The notes under the pieces were generated by a model. That model was not told where the DNA came from and ran no database searches. It saw only the letters and a list, made by a program, of their open reading frames with translations. Made by a program: the position numbers and the translations under genes. From the NCBI GenBank assembly GCA_916610825.1, contig OU744450.1:24160430-24224429 (forward strand): a stretch of DNA of 64,000 nt, read 5' to 3'. Source of the DNA: Haliclystus octoradiatus. Its lineage: Eukaryota > Cnidaria > Staurozoa > Stauromedusae > Haliclystidae. Below, piece after piece: positions 43,201-44,989 of this stretch. Position 1 is the first letter of the stretch. Every line of letters begins with the position of its first letter.

Positions 43201-44350
43201 CTTGTCAATTTTATTTATTCTTCATTTTGTATTACTATATTATTATCCTTTGCATATTGTATTATTATCCTATGTATATTGTATTGAATTAGCCCTTATA
43301 AATAGTCCTATAATAAATTTTACCCTTTCACTTGAAAATGATTGCATGATGCAATCGAAACGTTGTTTGTTAATATGAATAAAAATTTAAACATTTTTTT
43401 GTTGACTTTTCTAATTATGTTTTATGAAGACATCTACAGTTTTTATATCAACACCTCCTGTTACTTATATTGTCACTGGACAGTATCACTACTGCTAATG
43501 CCAAGAAGGGTAGGCTATCTGGGATCAATCTAGACAGACTTTAAAGCAGGCTGTGACAAAGTTTGTGATTCAGGGAACCTGGTTCTTGATAGACCAACAC
43601 AACGTCAGAAGGTTTTCAACTTTTTTTTTCATTTCAAAAGTTTTGATTTCAAATTTGCCAAATTCCAAATTTGCCTTTATTTGAAATTCATGTGATATTT
43701 TTGTTACAATTTTTCAAAATCTTCAGCTGTTTTGAAAATAAAATGTTGCCTGGTTGACGAAAGGCTAATATGCTTCTGACACCCTGCTTTAAAGGTCAAT
43801 CAACTAACAAGTCACCCAGTACAACATGAACTGTACTAGTCTACTGCATACGATATGCGAATAAATCAGAAATAGTTAAAAATGCGTATAAATTCAATAA
43901 CAAAACTTGTTGCCTATCATTATTATTATCACCCATAAGCATTTAAGTCTATCAGTAAGGATAGGCCCAGTATATTTTAAAACATCAATATTGATAAATA
44001 ATGCTTCTCAGGAGCAGTTTAATAGGTCGAAAGCAAGGCTAGAAATGGAAGTTTCCTGCAGCCCAACTCTAGAGAAGGAGTATCTACATGTTACAGAAGC
44101 TAGGCTTGGCATAGGAGCCATAGGATTTCCTACGGGCTGTTGTAGGCCTACAATCTAGGCCTAATAATATTAATATATTTTGTAATATGATCCTCAAACT
44201 GTAAGATAGATAGGACACATACCATTTAATGACAACCGAAAGAACCTTATTCAATTCATCATTAACAACATCGTTTGAAACATCTCCAACACAAATCCTT
44301 CTCAGATTTTCGAGGAAAGGAACCCAACCAGTGTCCACTTCAACCTCCAT
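180..44350 (-). CDS. UBR4: UBR4, giant N-recognin E3 ubiquitin ligase (5' 32 coding exons; 3' part off the left edge)
   Basis: The product recognises N-degrons through its UBR box and ubiquitinates substrates, in mammals together with KCMF1 and calmodulin. Joined coding exons are 44350-44223, 40213-40113, 38784-38684, 37483-37251, 35681-35493, 32707-32440, 31228-31053, 29943-29703, 29092-28969, 27379-27246, 26169-25924, 24834-24597, 23213-22999, 21386-21234, 20655-20437, 19832-19746, 18672-18374, 17247-17114, 16349-16182, 14918-14609, 13431-13226, 12316-12163, 11059-10868, 10147-9904, 8723-8505, 7822-7658, 6757-6554, 6012-5830, 3360-3055, 2734-2413, 1440-1250 and 388-180. They total 6,359 nt, about 2,119 residues; the human protein is about 5,180. 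Every junction is GT-AG and the phases agree throughout. The UBR box is at residues ~1521-1593 and beta-propeller strands follow from ~1720. The C-terminal hemiRING region lies left of position 180. Introns are dense with MITEs. Identity is very secure; exact ends of weakly conserved exons 4-8 are less so. Confidence 0.97.
668..949. mobile_element. Inverted-repeat element with CGCCAACATTCATAGGATT arms
   Basis: 668-707 (CCAAATGACTTTTTAATTTC onward) faces 908-949 as reverse complement with few mismatches. Additional CGCCAACAT blocks continue to about 1120. In UBR4 intron 31. Confidence 0.75.
1250..1440 (-). CDS. UBR4: UBR4 exon 31
   Basis: Residues ~1987-2050. It begins GDAFAATLV and contains [10 protein letters not shown], matching conserved GKSFAATI and NHPGL motifs of animal UBR4. 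Donor GTATGT. The acceptor lies only 21 bp from the end of a TIR element at 1462-1631. Confidence 0.93.
1462..1631. mobile_element. CAGTCAAACCTG-family MITE beside the exon 31 acceptor
   Basis: Ends CATTCAAACCTGTTATAACC and in reverse CATGGAACCTGTATACAAC; contains CACCTGTCTATAGAGGTCAC. Left end 21 bp from the acceptor of UBR4 exon 31. Confidence 0.85.
2202..2345. mobile_element. CCCCTGCGAAAAACAG foldback MITE
   Basis: CCCCTGCGAAAAACAGTTGA at left, CTGATTTCGCAGGGG at right, TTCATGAAC palindromes between. UBR4 intron 30. Confidence 0.85.
2413..2734 (-). CDS. UBR4: UBR4 exon 30
   Basis: Residues ~1880-1986. Contains [18 protein letters not shown] and [17 protein letters not shown], among the best conserved UBR4 propeller motifs. 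Donor GTAGGG; acceptor ...CTAG. Starts in phase 0 and leaves one base for exon 31. Confidence 0.95.
3055..3360 (-). CDS. UBR4: UBR4 exon 29
   Basis: Residues ~1778-1879. Contains [15 protein letters not shown] and [18 protein letters not shown], nearly invariant in animal UBR4. Strong donor GTAAGT and a long T-rich acceptor tract; phase 0 at both ends. Confidence 0.96.
3632..4529. repeat. Diverged direct duplication with (ATT)n tract in UBR4 intron 28
   Basis: About 255 bp at 3632-3889 recur at 4281-4529, both starting TCTACTTTTAAATTTACGC and ending near TATTGTCTC. More diverged similarity continues beyond each copy (3960-4160 against 4690-4930), so the duplicated unit is about 650 bp. A pure (ATT)n microsatellite at about 4243-4280 abuts the second copy. 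The rest of the intron (4530-5829) shows no feature except a poly-T/poly-G tract near 5195-5219. Confidence 0.85.
5830..6012 (-). CDS. UBR4: UBR4 exon 28
   Basis: Residues ~1717-1777. Contains [20 protein letters not shown], the conserved lead-in to the propeller (human [20 protein letters not shown]). Donor GTAATT; phase 0 at both ends. Confidence 0.96.
6554..6757 (-). CDS. UBR4: UBR4 exon 27
   Basis: Residues ~1649-1716, helical, beginning [11 protein letters not shown] and ending [10 protein letters not shown], which joins exon 28 in phase 0. Donor GTAAGT; acceptor TATAG. Alignment to other UBR4 proteins is weak here; position, phase and splice signals support it. Confidence 0.87.
7658..7822 (-). 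CDS. UBR4: UBR4 exon 26 (linker after the UBR box)
   Basis: Residues ~1594-1648. Starts [10 protein letters not shown], equivalent to the ALVKRTP segment just after the human UBR box, then a polar low-complexity linker. Donor GTAATT; phase 0 at both ends. Confidence 0.9.
8505..8723 (-). CDS. UBR4: UBR4 exon 25: UBR-box zinc finger
   Basis: Residues ~1521-1593 hold an intact UBR box in one exon. The Cys/His ligands sit in [40 protein letters not shown] and [13 protein letters not shown]. The family's zinc-binding pattern is complete, so N-degron binding is probably retained. Donor GTATGT; phase 0 both ends, so the exon is a symmetric domain module. Confidence 0.98.
9217..9568 (-). repeat. tRNA-derived SINE, minus orientation
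   Basis: Read on the minus strand it begins with an A-box-like TTAGCTCAGATGGCAGAGCA and a B-box-like GGTTCAAAT, then the shared body and the tail GGTGTCGCC read in reverse at 9226. Same family as the copies at 31981, 24195 and 22350. Lies in UBR4 intron 24. A short GACCTTAGGCTGAGTT duplication occurs inside. Confidence 0.85.
9904..10147 (-). CDS. UBR4: UBR4 exon 24 (acidic lead-in to the UBR box)
   Basis: Residues ~1439-1520. Ends with the acidic run [15 protein letters not shown] directly before the UBR-box exon, as in human UBR4. Donor GTATGA; one leading base completes an Arg codon from exon 23. Confidence 0.92.
10868..11059 (-). CDS. UBR4: UBR4 exon 23
   Basis: Residues ~1375-1438, armadillo-like helices ending [15 protein letters not shown], equivalent to human GAGHLQLHNAAVDWLSR. 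Donor GTAATG; acceptor CTCAACAG. Leaves two bases completed by exon 24. Confidence 0.93.
11619..11798. mobile_element. Long-hairpin foldback element in UBR4 intron 22
   Basis: About 70-75 bp arms face each other. The left arm starts GTTACTGCACGGCAG and the right arm ends CTGCCGTGCAGTAAC; both include GGGTTCTCTGATACCAACA. Only about 30 bp separate the arms. No ORF of its own. A related family with GGGTTACCACAC ends lies near 22070-22222. Confidence 0.85.
12163..12316 (-). CDS. UBR4: UBR4 exon 22
   Basis: Residues ~1324-1374, containing [14 protein letters not shown], the counterpart of RLQAWLTRM in human UBR4. Strong donor GTAAGA; phases fit exons 21 and 23. Confidence 0.9.
12809..13218. mobile_element. 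Tc1/mariner-type non-autonomous TIR element abutting the exon 21 donor
   Basis: 410 bp flanked by TA on both sides. The left end is CAGTCGAACTCGTCAC and the right end read in reverse is CAGTCAAATTCCTCG; both continue into AGCGACCACTC-type subterminal repeats. No transposase ORF. The right end lies five bases inside UBR4 intron 21. Confidence 0.85.
13226..13431 (-). CDS. UBR4: UBR4 exon 21
   Basis: Residues ~1255-1323. Contains [20 protein letters not shown] and ends LKILSSLIE, equivalent to human EECLQYLEKQLESSQARKA to VLKFFTKLF. Donor GAAT|GTAAGT. The intron has a TIR element beginning at nucleotide +8. Confidence 0.92.
13913..14045. mobile_element. TTCATGAAC-rich foldback MITE
   Basis: Ends ACCCCTGTGAAAAACAGTT and AACTGTTTTTCAGGGG are inverted; TTAAATGG subterminal blocks also mirror each other. 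Member of the dispersed CCCCTGYGAAAAACAG family (see 62861-63026). In UBR4 intron 20. Confidence 0.8.
14048..14325 (+). repeat. Diverged tRNA-derived SINE copy
   Basis: Starts AAGCTCATATGGTAGAGCAA (A-box region) with GGTTCAATCC (B-box) at about 14095; the body shares CATCAAATGAGTAAAATCC and CAGTGTTGTGGCTGAGATCA with the other family members. The tail is missing. Not a functional tRNA gene. Confidence 0.75.
14459..14592. mobile_element. CAGTCAAACCTG-family MITE next to UBR4 exon 20
   Basis: Degenerate copy with GACCACTATAGACAGGTGG and ends near CAGTGCAATG and GAGGTAACTG|TA. It stops 16 bp from the exon 20 donor. Confidence 0.75.
14609..14918 (-). CDS. UBR4: UBR4 exon 20
   Basis: Residues ~1152-1254, helical, containing [19 protein letters not shown] and ending [10 protein letters not shown]. 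Donor GTAATA; acceptor after a T-rich CTGCTCAAG. Conservation is modest; phases to both neighbours agree. Confidence 0.85.
15019..15195. mobile_element. Near-full CAGTCAAACCTG-family MITE (type copy)
   Basis: 177 bp. The left end is CAGTGAAACCTGTATATAAC, the right end ACAGGTTTGACTG followed by TA. Two internal copies of GACCACTATAGACAGGTGG make it foldback-like. Further copies lie at 1462, 8980, 14459, 27714, 28848, 30188 and 38860. The ends resemble Tc1/mariner TIRs. Confidence 0.85.
16182..16349 (-). CDS. UBR4: UBR4 exon 19
   Basis: Residues ~1096-1151: [15 protein letters not shown] then [17 protein letters not shown], equivalent to human NLPSSVQTVCESWNNI and the IPSESYIS region. Donor GTAATA; acceptor TTTCCAG. 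Phases fit. Confidence 0.9.
16478..16710 (-). repeat. Second tRNA-derived SINE family
   Basis: On the minus strand: CTGCCGTAGTGCAGTTGATA (A-box region), GGGGTTCAATGCC (B-box), then GTGTCAGGAAGGGCATCTGG, a body block seen in several invertebrate SINEs. Differs from the main family at 31981. Too diverged to fold as a tRNA gene. Confidence 0.75.
17114..17247 (-). CDS. UBR4: UBR4 exon 18
   Basis: Residues ~1051-1095: [20 protein letters not shown] and [12 protein letters not shown]. Donor GAAT|GTAAGT; acceptor TGTAG. One leading and one trailing base fit exons 17 and 19. Confidence 0.87.
18374..18672 (-). CDS. UBR4: UBR4 exon 17
   Basis: Residues ~952-1050, beginning [15 protein letters not shown] and ending [13 protein letters not shown], similar to NLLPATLQLID of human UBR4. 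Donor CT|GTAAGA; acceptor TTTCAG. Confidence 0.9.
18885..18965 (+). pseudogene. LINE reverse-transcriptase C-terminal remnant
   Basis: Reads [20 protein letters not shown] to a TAG stop, the typical end of CR1/L2-type ORF2 proteins (WNxLPxxV...). Nothing earlier in the ORF remains, so it is a 5'-truncated dead copy. Confidence 0.7.
19199..19645 (+). pseudogene. Penelope-like element fragment: GIY-YIG endonuclease plus 3' end
   Basis: A 105-residue open stretch holds a zinc-binding-like CFQYDLCD, then DASYVGYT (GIY-YIG motif), HQRIDGH and a distal [17 protein letters not shown]. This is the C-terminal endonuclease of Penelope-like retroelements. No polymerase part is present. After the stop, CTGATGA (19611) and GGCGAAACGTTG (19629) resemble the hammerhead-ribozyme core found at Penelope termini, though stem II is not clean. 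Lies in UBR4 intron 16, opposite strand. Confidence 0.85.
19746..19832 (-). CDS. UBR4: UBR4 exon 16
   Basis: Residues ~923-951: [19 protein letters not shown] then [10 protein letters not shown]. 87 nt, phase 0 both ends; donor GTAAGA. Too short to appear as an obvious ORF; supported by both splice signals and by frame. Confidence 0.88.
20437..20655 (-). CDS. UBR4: UBR4 exon 15
   Basis: Residues ~850-922, [20 protein letters not shown] ... FESFKETKN. 219 nt, phase 0 both ends; donor AAT|GTAAGT, acceptor TATTATAG. Confidence 0.9.
20900..21140 (-). pseudogene. 5'-truncated LINE: ORF2 C-terminus, 3' UTR and (GAT)n tail
   Basis: On the minus strand [20 protein letters not shown] ... ends at a TGA (21024-21026). 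A 3' UTR follows, ending TTTCTGAATAAATGATGATG with a GAT microsatellite tail, as in CR1/L2-type LINEs. The same 3' end recurs at 29461-29552. Confidence 0.8.
21234..21386 (-). CDS. UBR4: UBR4 exon 14
   Basis: Residues ~799-849: [17 protein letters not shown] ... [16 protein letters not shown]. 153 nt, phase 0 both ends; donor GAC|GTAAGT. The acceptor TTGTGATAG and the first exon bases belong to a tandem repeat continuing to about 21597. Confidence 0.92.
21373..21597. repeat. Four-copy tandem repeat that includes the exon 14 acceptor
   Basis: Units start with AACATTGTG at 21373, 21425, 21478 and 21537 (periods 52, 53 and 59 bp). Each carries a version of CAAAACCTATCACAAAAGTA; on the minus strand that is the acceptor TTGTGATAG|GTTTTG of exon 14. 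Confidence 0.88.
22070..22222. mobile_element. GGGTTACCACAC foldback element
   Basis: Inverted ends AAGGGTTACCACAC (left) and GTGTGGTAACCCTT (right), with mirrored ATTCATATTTA blocks inside. It contains GTTGGGAGACACTCG, also found in the element at 11619. A wider flanking repeat (21600-21960) recurs near 36440-36700. Confidence 0.75.
22350..22648 (+). repeat. tRNA-derived SINE, degenerate copy
   Basis: GGATGATTAGCTTAGATGAC (A-box region), GGTTCAAATCC (B-box), body and tail GGTGCCTTCGGTAGGGCGTC. Same family as 31981-32326. In UBR4 intron 13. Confidence 0.85.
22755..22936. mobile_element. 182 bp Tc1/mariner-type MITE with TA duplication
   Basis: The left end CAGTCGAATTTGCTTAATAT and the right end in reverse, CAATCAAATTCGGTTAATAT, are inverted; TA flanks both sides. 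No ORF. Confidence 0.85.
22999..23213 (-). CDS. UBR4: UBR4 exon 13
   Basis: Residues ~727-798: [20 protein letters not shown] ... PVTIFEQ, matching human LNVEHLQMLLLIFHNFTE ... VYLFEQ. Donor CAG|GTAAAT. Very secure. Confidence 0.96.
23372..23544. mobile_element. Non-autonomous hAT-type element with 8-bp target duplication
   Basis: Ends CAGGGTCCGACAAAAG and its inverted partner ...GTCGGACCCTG; flanked on both sides by TTCATGAA. Interior carries GGAATCCTAGAGG and CTAGCCTTCCGGAATC. Member of the most frequent MITE family in the window. Confidence 0.85.
24195..24562 (+). repeat. tRNA-derived SINE, near full length
   Basis: Begins GAGGGATTAGCTCAGATTG with GGTTCAAATCC at about 24259, shared body, and the tail GCCTTCGATAGGGCGACACC. 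It ends about 35 bp from the donor of UBR4 exon 12. Confidence 0.88.
24597..24834 (-). CDS. UBR4: UBR4 exon 12
   Basis: Residues ~648-726: [20 protein letters not shown] ... [11 protein letters not shown] ... IAET, matching human LGVAPFSEGPWPLYI ... WDRFLSTM. Donor G|GTGAGT. Confidence 0.95.
25131..25273. mobile_element. Foldback element with 35 bp inverted arms
   Basis: Left arm AATATGGGTTATATAAACAC onward (25131-25165); right arm 25239-25273 is its reverse complement with one mismatch. Loop of about 73 bp with no ORF. In UBR4 intron 11. Confidence 0.88.
25924..26169 (-). CDS. UBR4: UBR4 exon 11
   Basis: Residues ~566-647: [20 protein letters not shown] ... [14 protein letters not shown], aligning with human FLGLASNILNFITSSML ... 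LVTSDLQS. 246 nt, phase 0 both ends; donor ATT|GTAAGT; acceptor TTTTGCAG. Confidence 0.92.
26259..26420. mobile_element. Non-autonomous hAT-type element, perfect 8-bp target duplication
   Basis: 162 bp, ends CAGGGTCCGACAAAAG and in reverse CAGCGTCCAACAAAAG, flanked by GACATGAG at 26251-26258 and 26421-26428. Best-defined copy of the family. Confidence 0.9.
26942..27553. repeat. Recent 140 bp direct duplication flanking UBR4 exon 10
   Basis: 26942-27080 and 27414-27553 are nearly identical (both contain CATCCAGTTGGCTATTGGGT and end GATTTACTG), differing at only a handful of bases. Exon 10 (27246-27379) lies between them. A poly-C tract (about 26921-26933) precedes the first copy. Confidence 0.88.
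27246..27379 (-). CDS. UBR4: UBR4 exon 10
   Basis: Residues ~521-565: [20 protein letters not shown] then a polar stretch ending YSQSLEI; equivalent to human EPILGQWFEETISPSK. Donor ATT|GTAAGT; acceptor TTGTAG. Phases fit. Confidence 0.9.
27714..28122. repeat. Tandemly amplified CAGTCAAACCTG-family MITE
   Basis: Three near-identical units of about 118 bp, each with CAGTGAAACCT(G/T)TATATAAC, GACAGGTGGCCTTTATATAC and TTGATTCAATAGAAAATACT, then one complete element ending GGTTTGACTG|TA. Directly left of the orphan exon at 28218. Confidence 0.9.
28218..28438 (+). CDS. Orphan DOLPP1-like exon (dolichyldiphosphatase C-terminal part) in UBR4 intron 9
   Basis: One exon-like segment opposite to UBR4 reads [19 protein letters not shown], then [20 protein letters not shown] and [16 protein letters not shown]. 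This closely matches the PAP2-family dolichyldiphosphatase 1 region SRVYLLYHTWSQVLYGG ... FTQEVLTPLFP ... SEFFLIRD, including the phosphatase-motif His. A good acceptor (TCTGTTTTCAG) and donor (AAG|GTGAGC) frame it; phase is 2 in and 1 out. I find no other DOLPP1 exon on this strand nearby: the catalytic SSHSQ-type motif is absent. Without splicing the frame runs on to a stop at 28611, and an AATAAA lies near 28675. It could be a nested-gene remnant, a captured exon, or the end of a gene whose other exons I missed. Family match is strong; function here is unknown. Confidence 0.7.
28848..28950. mobile_element. CAGTCAAACCTG-family MITE, deleted copy
   Basis: TA-flanked, left end CAGTGAAACCTGTAGATAAC, right end AAGAGGTTTAACTG|TA. 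Ends 18 bp from the donor of UBR4 exon 9. Confidence 0.85.
28969..29092 (-). CDS. UBR4: UBR4 exon 9
   Basis: Residues ~480-520: [15 protein letters not shown] ... [12 protein letters not shown], equivalent to the human ACVLQRQRKG ... SSTEEDSSQ Ser/Glu-rich stretch. Donor GTAGTG is weak, but the joined GAG codon and frame fit exon 10. Confidence 0.85.
29461..29552 (+). repeat. LINE 3' end with (GAT)n tail
   Basis: TCCTTTGAAAAAAAGTTTAT ... TTCTGAATAAATGATGATGA is the same 3' UTR and tail as in the minus-strand LINE remnant at 20900-21140. Confidence 0.75.
29703..29943 (-). CDS. UBR4: UBR4 exon 8
   Basis: Residues ~399-479: [20 protein letters not shown] ... [17 protein letters not shown], comparable to human AIKLLTSLFQDL ... 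VPLMNLLLTLLSTSYRK. Donor GTAGGT; acceptor CCGTTAG. Phases fit. Confidence 0.88.
29982..30112. mobile_element. 131 bp Tc1/mariner-type MITE with TA duplication
   Basis: Ends CAGTGTAACCCGCTTAAGTG and in reverse CAGTGTAACCCGCGTTATCC; TA flanks both sides. A decayed relative starts near 24900. Confidence 0.9.
30188..30357. mobile_element. CAGTCAAACCTG-family MITE, full copy
   Basis: 170 bp, TA on both sides, ends CAGTCAAACCTGCTATAATG and in reverse CAGTAAAACCGGCATACAAC; inverted relative to 15019. Confidence 0.88.
30566..30967. mobile_element. 402 bp TIR element (GGGTGGTCCAAAA ends)
   Basis: Left end GGGTGGTCCAAAAAGTAAAA, right end in reverse TGGTGGTCCAAAAATGTAAA; inverted similarity runs about 60 bp, including ATGTCAAAG. 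TA flanks. No transposase ORF. Confidence 0.88.
31053..31228 (-). CDS. UBR4: UBR4 exon 7
   Basis: Residues ~341-398: [17 protein letters not shown] ... [20 protein letters not shown]. Donor G|GTATGA; acceptor TTCTTAG. Weakly conserved armadillo-like region supported by frame and splice sites. Confidence 0.85.
31981..32326 (+). repeat. tRNA-derived SINE, best copy, with target duplication
   Basis: A-box GATTAGCTCAGTTGGCAGAG, B-box GGTTCAAATCC, a shared body and the tail TGCCTTCGGTAGGGCGACAC. ATGGCTTT flanks it at 31968 and 32329. It is inserted inside an older repeat (TTCATGGTTTTGGTGTTGG end at about 32424) that also occurs at 54957-55145. Confidence 0.9.
32440..32707 (-). CDS. UBR4: UBR4 exon 6
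   Basis: Residues ~251-340: [18 protein letters not shown] ... [16 protein letters not shown] ... KAFEKS; aligns with human LSCLYAGVSVATCMAIL and the KCLEIYDMIG region. Donor AGT|GTAAGT; acceptor AATTTCAG. Confidence 0.88.
33150..33722. mobile_element. 573 bp TIR element (GGTATCAGCGGCTTT ends)
   Basis: About 28 bp inverted ends, ATGCGGGTATCAGCGGCTTT at left and its partner AAAGCCGCTGATACCTGCAT at right, followed inward by C/G-rich CCCC runs. Higher GC than its surroundings. No transposase recognised. In UBR4 intron 5. Confidence 0.85.
33723..35492. other. Rest of UBR4 intron 5, no recognised feature
   Basis: AT-rich intronic DNA. Weak ORFs on both strands around 34090-34390 have no family resemblance I can name. 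No repeat identified. Confidence 0.6.
35493..35681 (-). CDS. UBR4: UBR4 exon 5
   Basis: Residues ~188-250: [20 protein letters not shown] ... [15 protein letters not shown]. Donor AA|GTAAGA; acceptor CTGTCTAG. Little similarity to human here; the frame and phases to exons 4 and 6 fit. Confidence 0.82.
37251..37483 (-). CDS. UBR4: UBR4 exon 4
   Basis: Residues ~111-187: [13 protein letters not shown] ... [13 protein letters not shown]. Donor AG|GTATGT; acceptor TTTCTAG. The start continues the helix of exon 3 as in human SQKHLILLIKGLC. Confidence 0.87.
37524..38115. repeat. hAT-type MITE pair with a 52-bp internal tandem array
   Basis: Starts AAGGGTCTGACAAAAGTA. Units beginning ATTCAGAAGAAAATTG recur at 37581, 37635, 37687, 37739 and 37791 (periods 54, 52, 52, 52) and are nearly identical. 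A second element with CAGGGTGTCACAAA ends joins at about 37835 and finishes near ACTTTTGTCGGATCCTG. Confidence 0.85.
38684..38784 (-). CDS. UBR4: UBR4 exon 3
   Basis: Residues ~77-110: [19 protein letters not shown] then [14 protein letters not shown], matching human QSVAAACKVLIEFSLLRL. 101 nt; donor CAG|GTAAGA; acceptor TTTTAG. Confidence 0.9.
39511..39554. promoter_or_regulatory. Pair of RFX X-box-like palindromes in UBR4 intron 2
   Basis: GTTGCCATGGCAAC (39511-39524) is a perfect X-box palindrome; 16 bp later GTTGCCATGGAAAT (39541-39554) is a close second copy. X-boxes bind RFX factors, often at ciliary genes. It is equally possible that the pair is the stem of a repeat hairpin. Function is not shown. 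Confidence 0.4.
40113..40213 (-). CDS. UBR4: UBR4 exon 2
   Basis: Residues ~43-76: [20 protein letters not shown] then [12 protein letters not shown]. 101 nt; donor T|GTAAGT; acceptor TTTGCAG. Single-base overhangs complete codons at both ends. Confidence 0.85.
40689..40838. mobile_element. Non-autonomous hAT-type element, imperfect 8-bp target duplication
   Basis: Ends AGGGGTACGACAAAAG and ...CTTTTGTCAGACCCTG, flanked by TTTATAGT and TTTATAAT. In UBR4 intron 1. A more diverged copy lies at about 40305-40480. Confidence 0.82.
41199..43420 (+). mobile_element. Penelope-like retroelement copy with inverted termini, split by a hAT element
   Basis: About 105 bp at 41199-41303 and 43314-43420 are inverted copies of each other, as in Penelope-like pLTR arrangements. 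Inside, 41311-41490 reads the end of the reverse transcriptase ([13 protein letters not shown]); a frameshift follows, then 41491-41776 (VLPxKDQKxADV-type linker, [16 protein letters not shown]). After the inserted element, the GIY-YIG endonuclease continues ([38 protein letters not shown]). The polymerase core is missing, so the copy is dead. The termini contain a 7-bp hairpin (GATTGCATGATGCAATC) followed by GAAACGTTG, reminiscent of Penelope hammerhead ribozymes. Confidence 0.88.
41777..42925. mobile_element. 1,149 bp non-autonomous hAT-type element inside the Penelope copy
   Basis: TIRs TAGGGATGCACCGAAT and ATTCAGTGCATCCCTA with GGCCGAATA subterminal repeats at both ends. Perfect 8-bp target duplication CTATTTTA (41769-41776 and 42926-42933), typical of hAT transposons. 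No transposase is readable. Removing it restores the Penelope reading frame across the site. Confidence 0.93.
43547..43786. mobile_element. Non-autonomous hAT-type element with 8-bp CTTTAAAG duplication
   Basis: Ends CAGGCTGTGACAAA and ...TCTGACACCCTG; CTTTAAAG flanks at 43539-43546 and 43787-43794. Related to the CAGGGTCCGACAAAAG family. Confidence 0.85.
44223..44350 (-). CDS. UBR4: UBR4 exon 1 (coding part with start codon)
   Basis: Starts [20 protein letters not shown] and ends [11 protein letters not shown], like human PGWEVAVRPLLSAS ... ELPQLVASVIES. An upstream in-frame ATG (44431) would add 27 unconserved residues; 44350 is preferred because the conserved acidic Trp-containing start follows at once. 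Donor G|GTATGT. Confidence 0.88.
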
Positions 44351-44910
44351 CTTAAAAACATAAAAGTAATACCGCTCAAAATAATTTCCTCGTCGAGAAG
44401 AATGGGGATAGCCCAACTCCGTGAGCCCCAAATAACATTTTATTTTTGTGTGTGGTCCTCCTTAATCGACTCAATCGATATTCTTTCCCGGTTTTATTTA
44501 TATAGTGGATTCATTTCATCAATTCCCTGATCTCAAAAGTAATATCATGGTATATGAACCAGATAATCGACATACGATTTCCGAAATATCACCTAAAAGA
44601 AACAGGTTGTGGACCTGTGGTAAGGTTGATTGTGGTGAAAAGTGTATTAGGCCTAAGATATCCCAGAGCCCAGAAGGCTCATTCCGCGGCCCACATCGAA
44701 AGAACGCAGCGGAATGAGGCTGTATACTGACCATTGTATAGTAAAACTCTGCAGTGATTTGATCTATGGTTGGATCTAACCCATACACATAATAGATACA
44801 CTGTTTCTGATTCTGTCTCGACTATCTGTTTAAAGCAGTCATTCAAGCAATGCATTCGACGGTTAAGGCACGCTGCGTCTCCTTGGTTTACGCATTTGGT
44901 AGCTGTTTGA
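44351..44910. promoter_or_regulatory. Head-to-head (bidirectional) promoter of UBR4 and VPS8
   Basis: Only about 560 bp separate the two divergent start codons, so the 5' UTRs and both promoters must fit here. It is locally less AT-rich around 44640-44720, where CTCATTCCGC and GCGGAATGAG form a 10-bp inverted repeat. TTTATATAG occurs at about 44497. Transcription starts cannot be placed from sequence alone. Confidence 0.65.
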
Positions 44911-44989
44911 ATGATTTCAAGTTGTGATCAGCAAGCTGTTCCGATGGACAATTCTAGCAATCTTTTAGCAGGGATTTTGGCGACCTCGG
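44911..44989 (+). CDS. VPS8: VPS8 exon 1 (start exon)
   Basis: Reads MISSCDQQAVPMDNSSNLLA then GILATS and one base of an Asp codon completed by exon 2. Strong donor GTAAGT and phase agreement support it, but the region is not conserved, so extra or alternative 5' exons are possible. Confidence 0.65.

Noticed and set aside
42792-43292. 166-residue plus-strand ORF taken as one gene
   Set aside because: It fuses the end of the hAT insertion with the Penelope GIY-YIG domain; the join is an insertion artefact.
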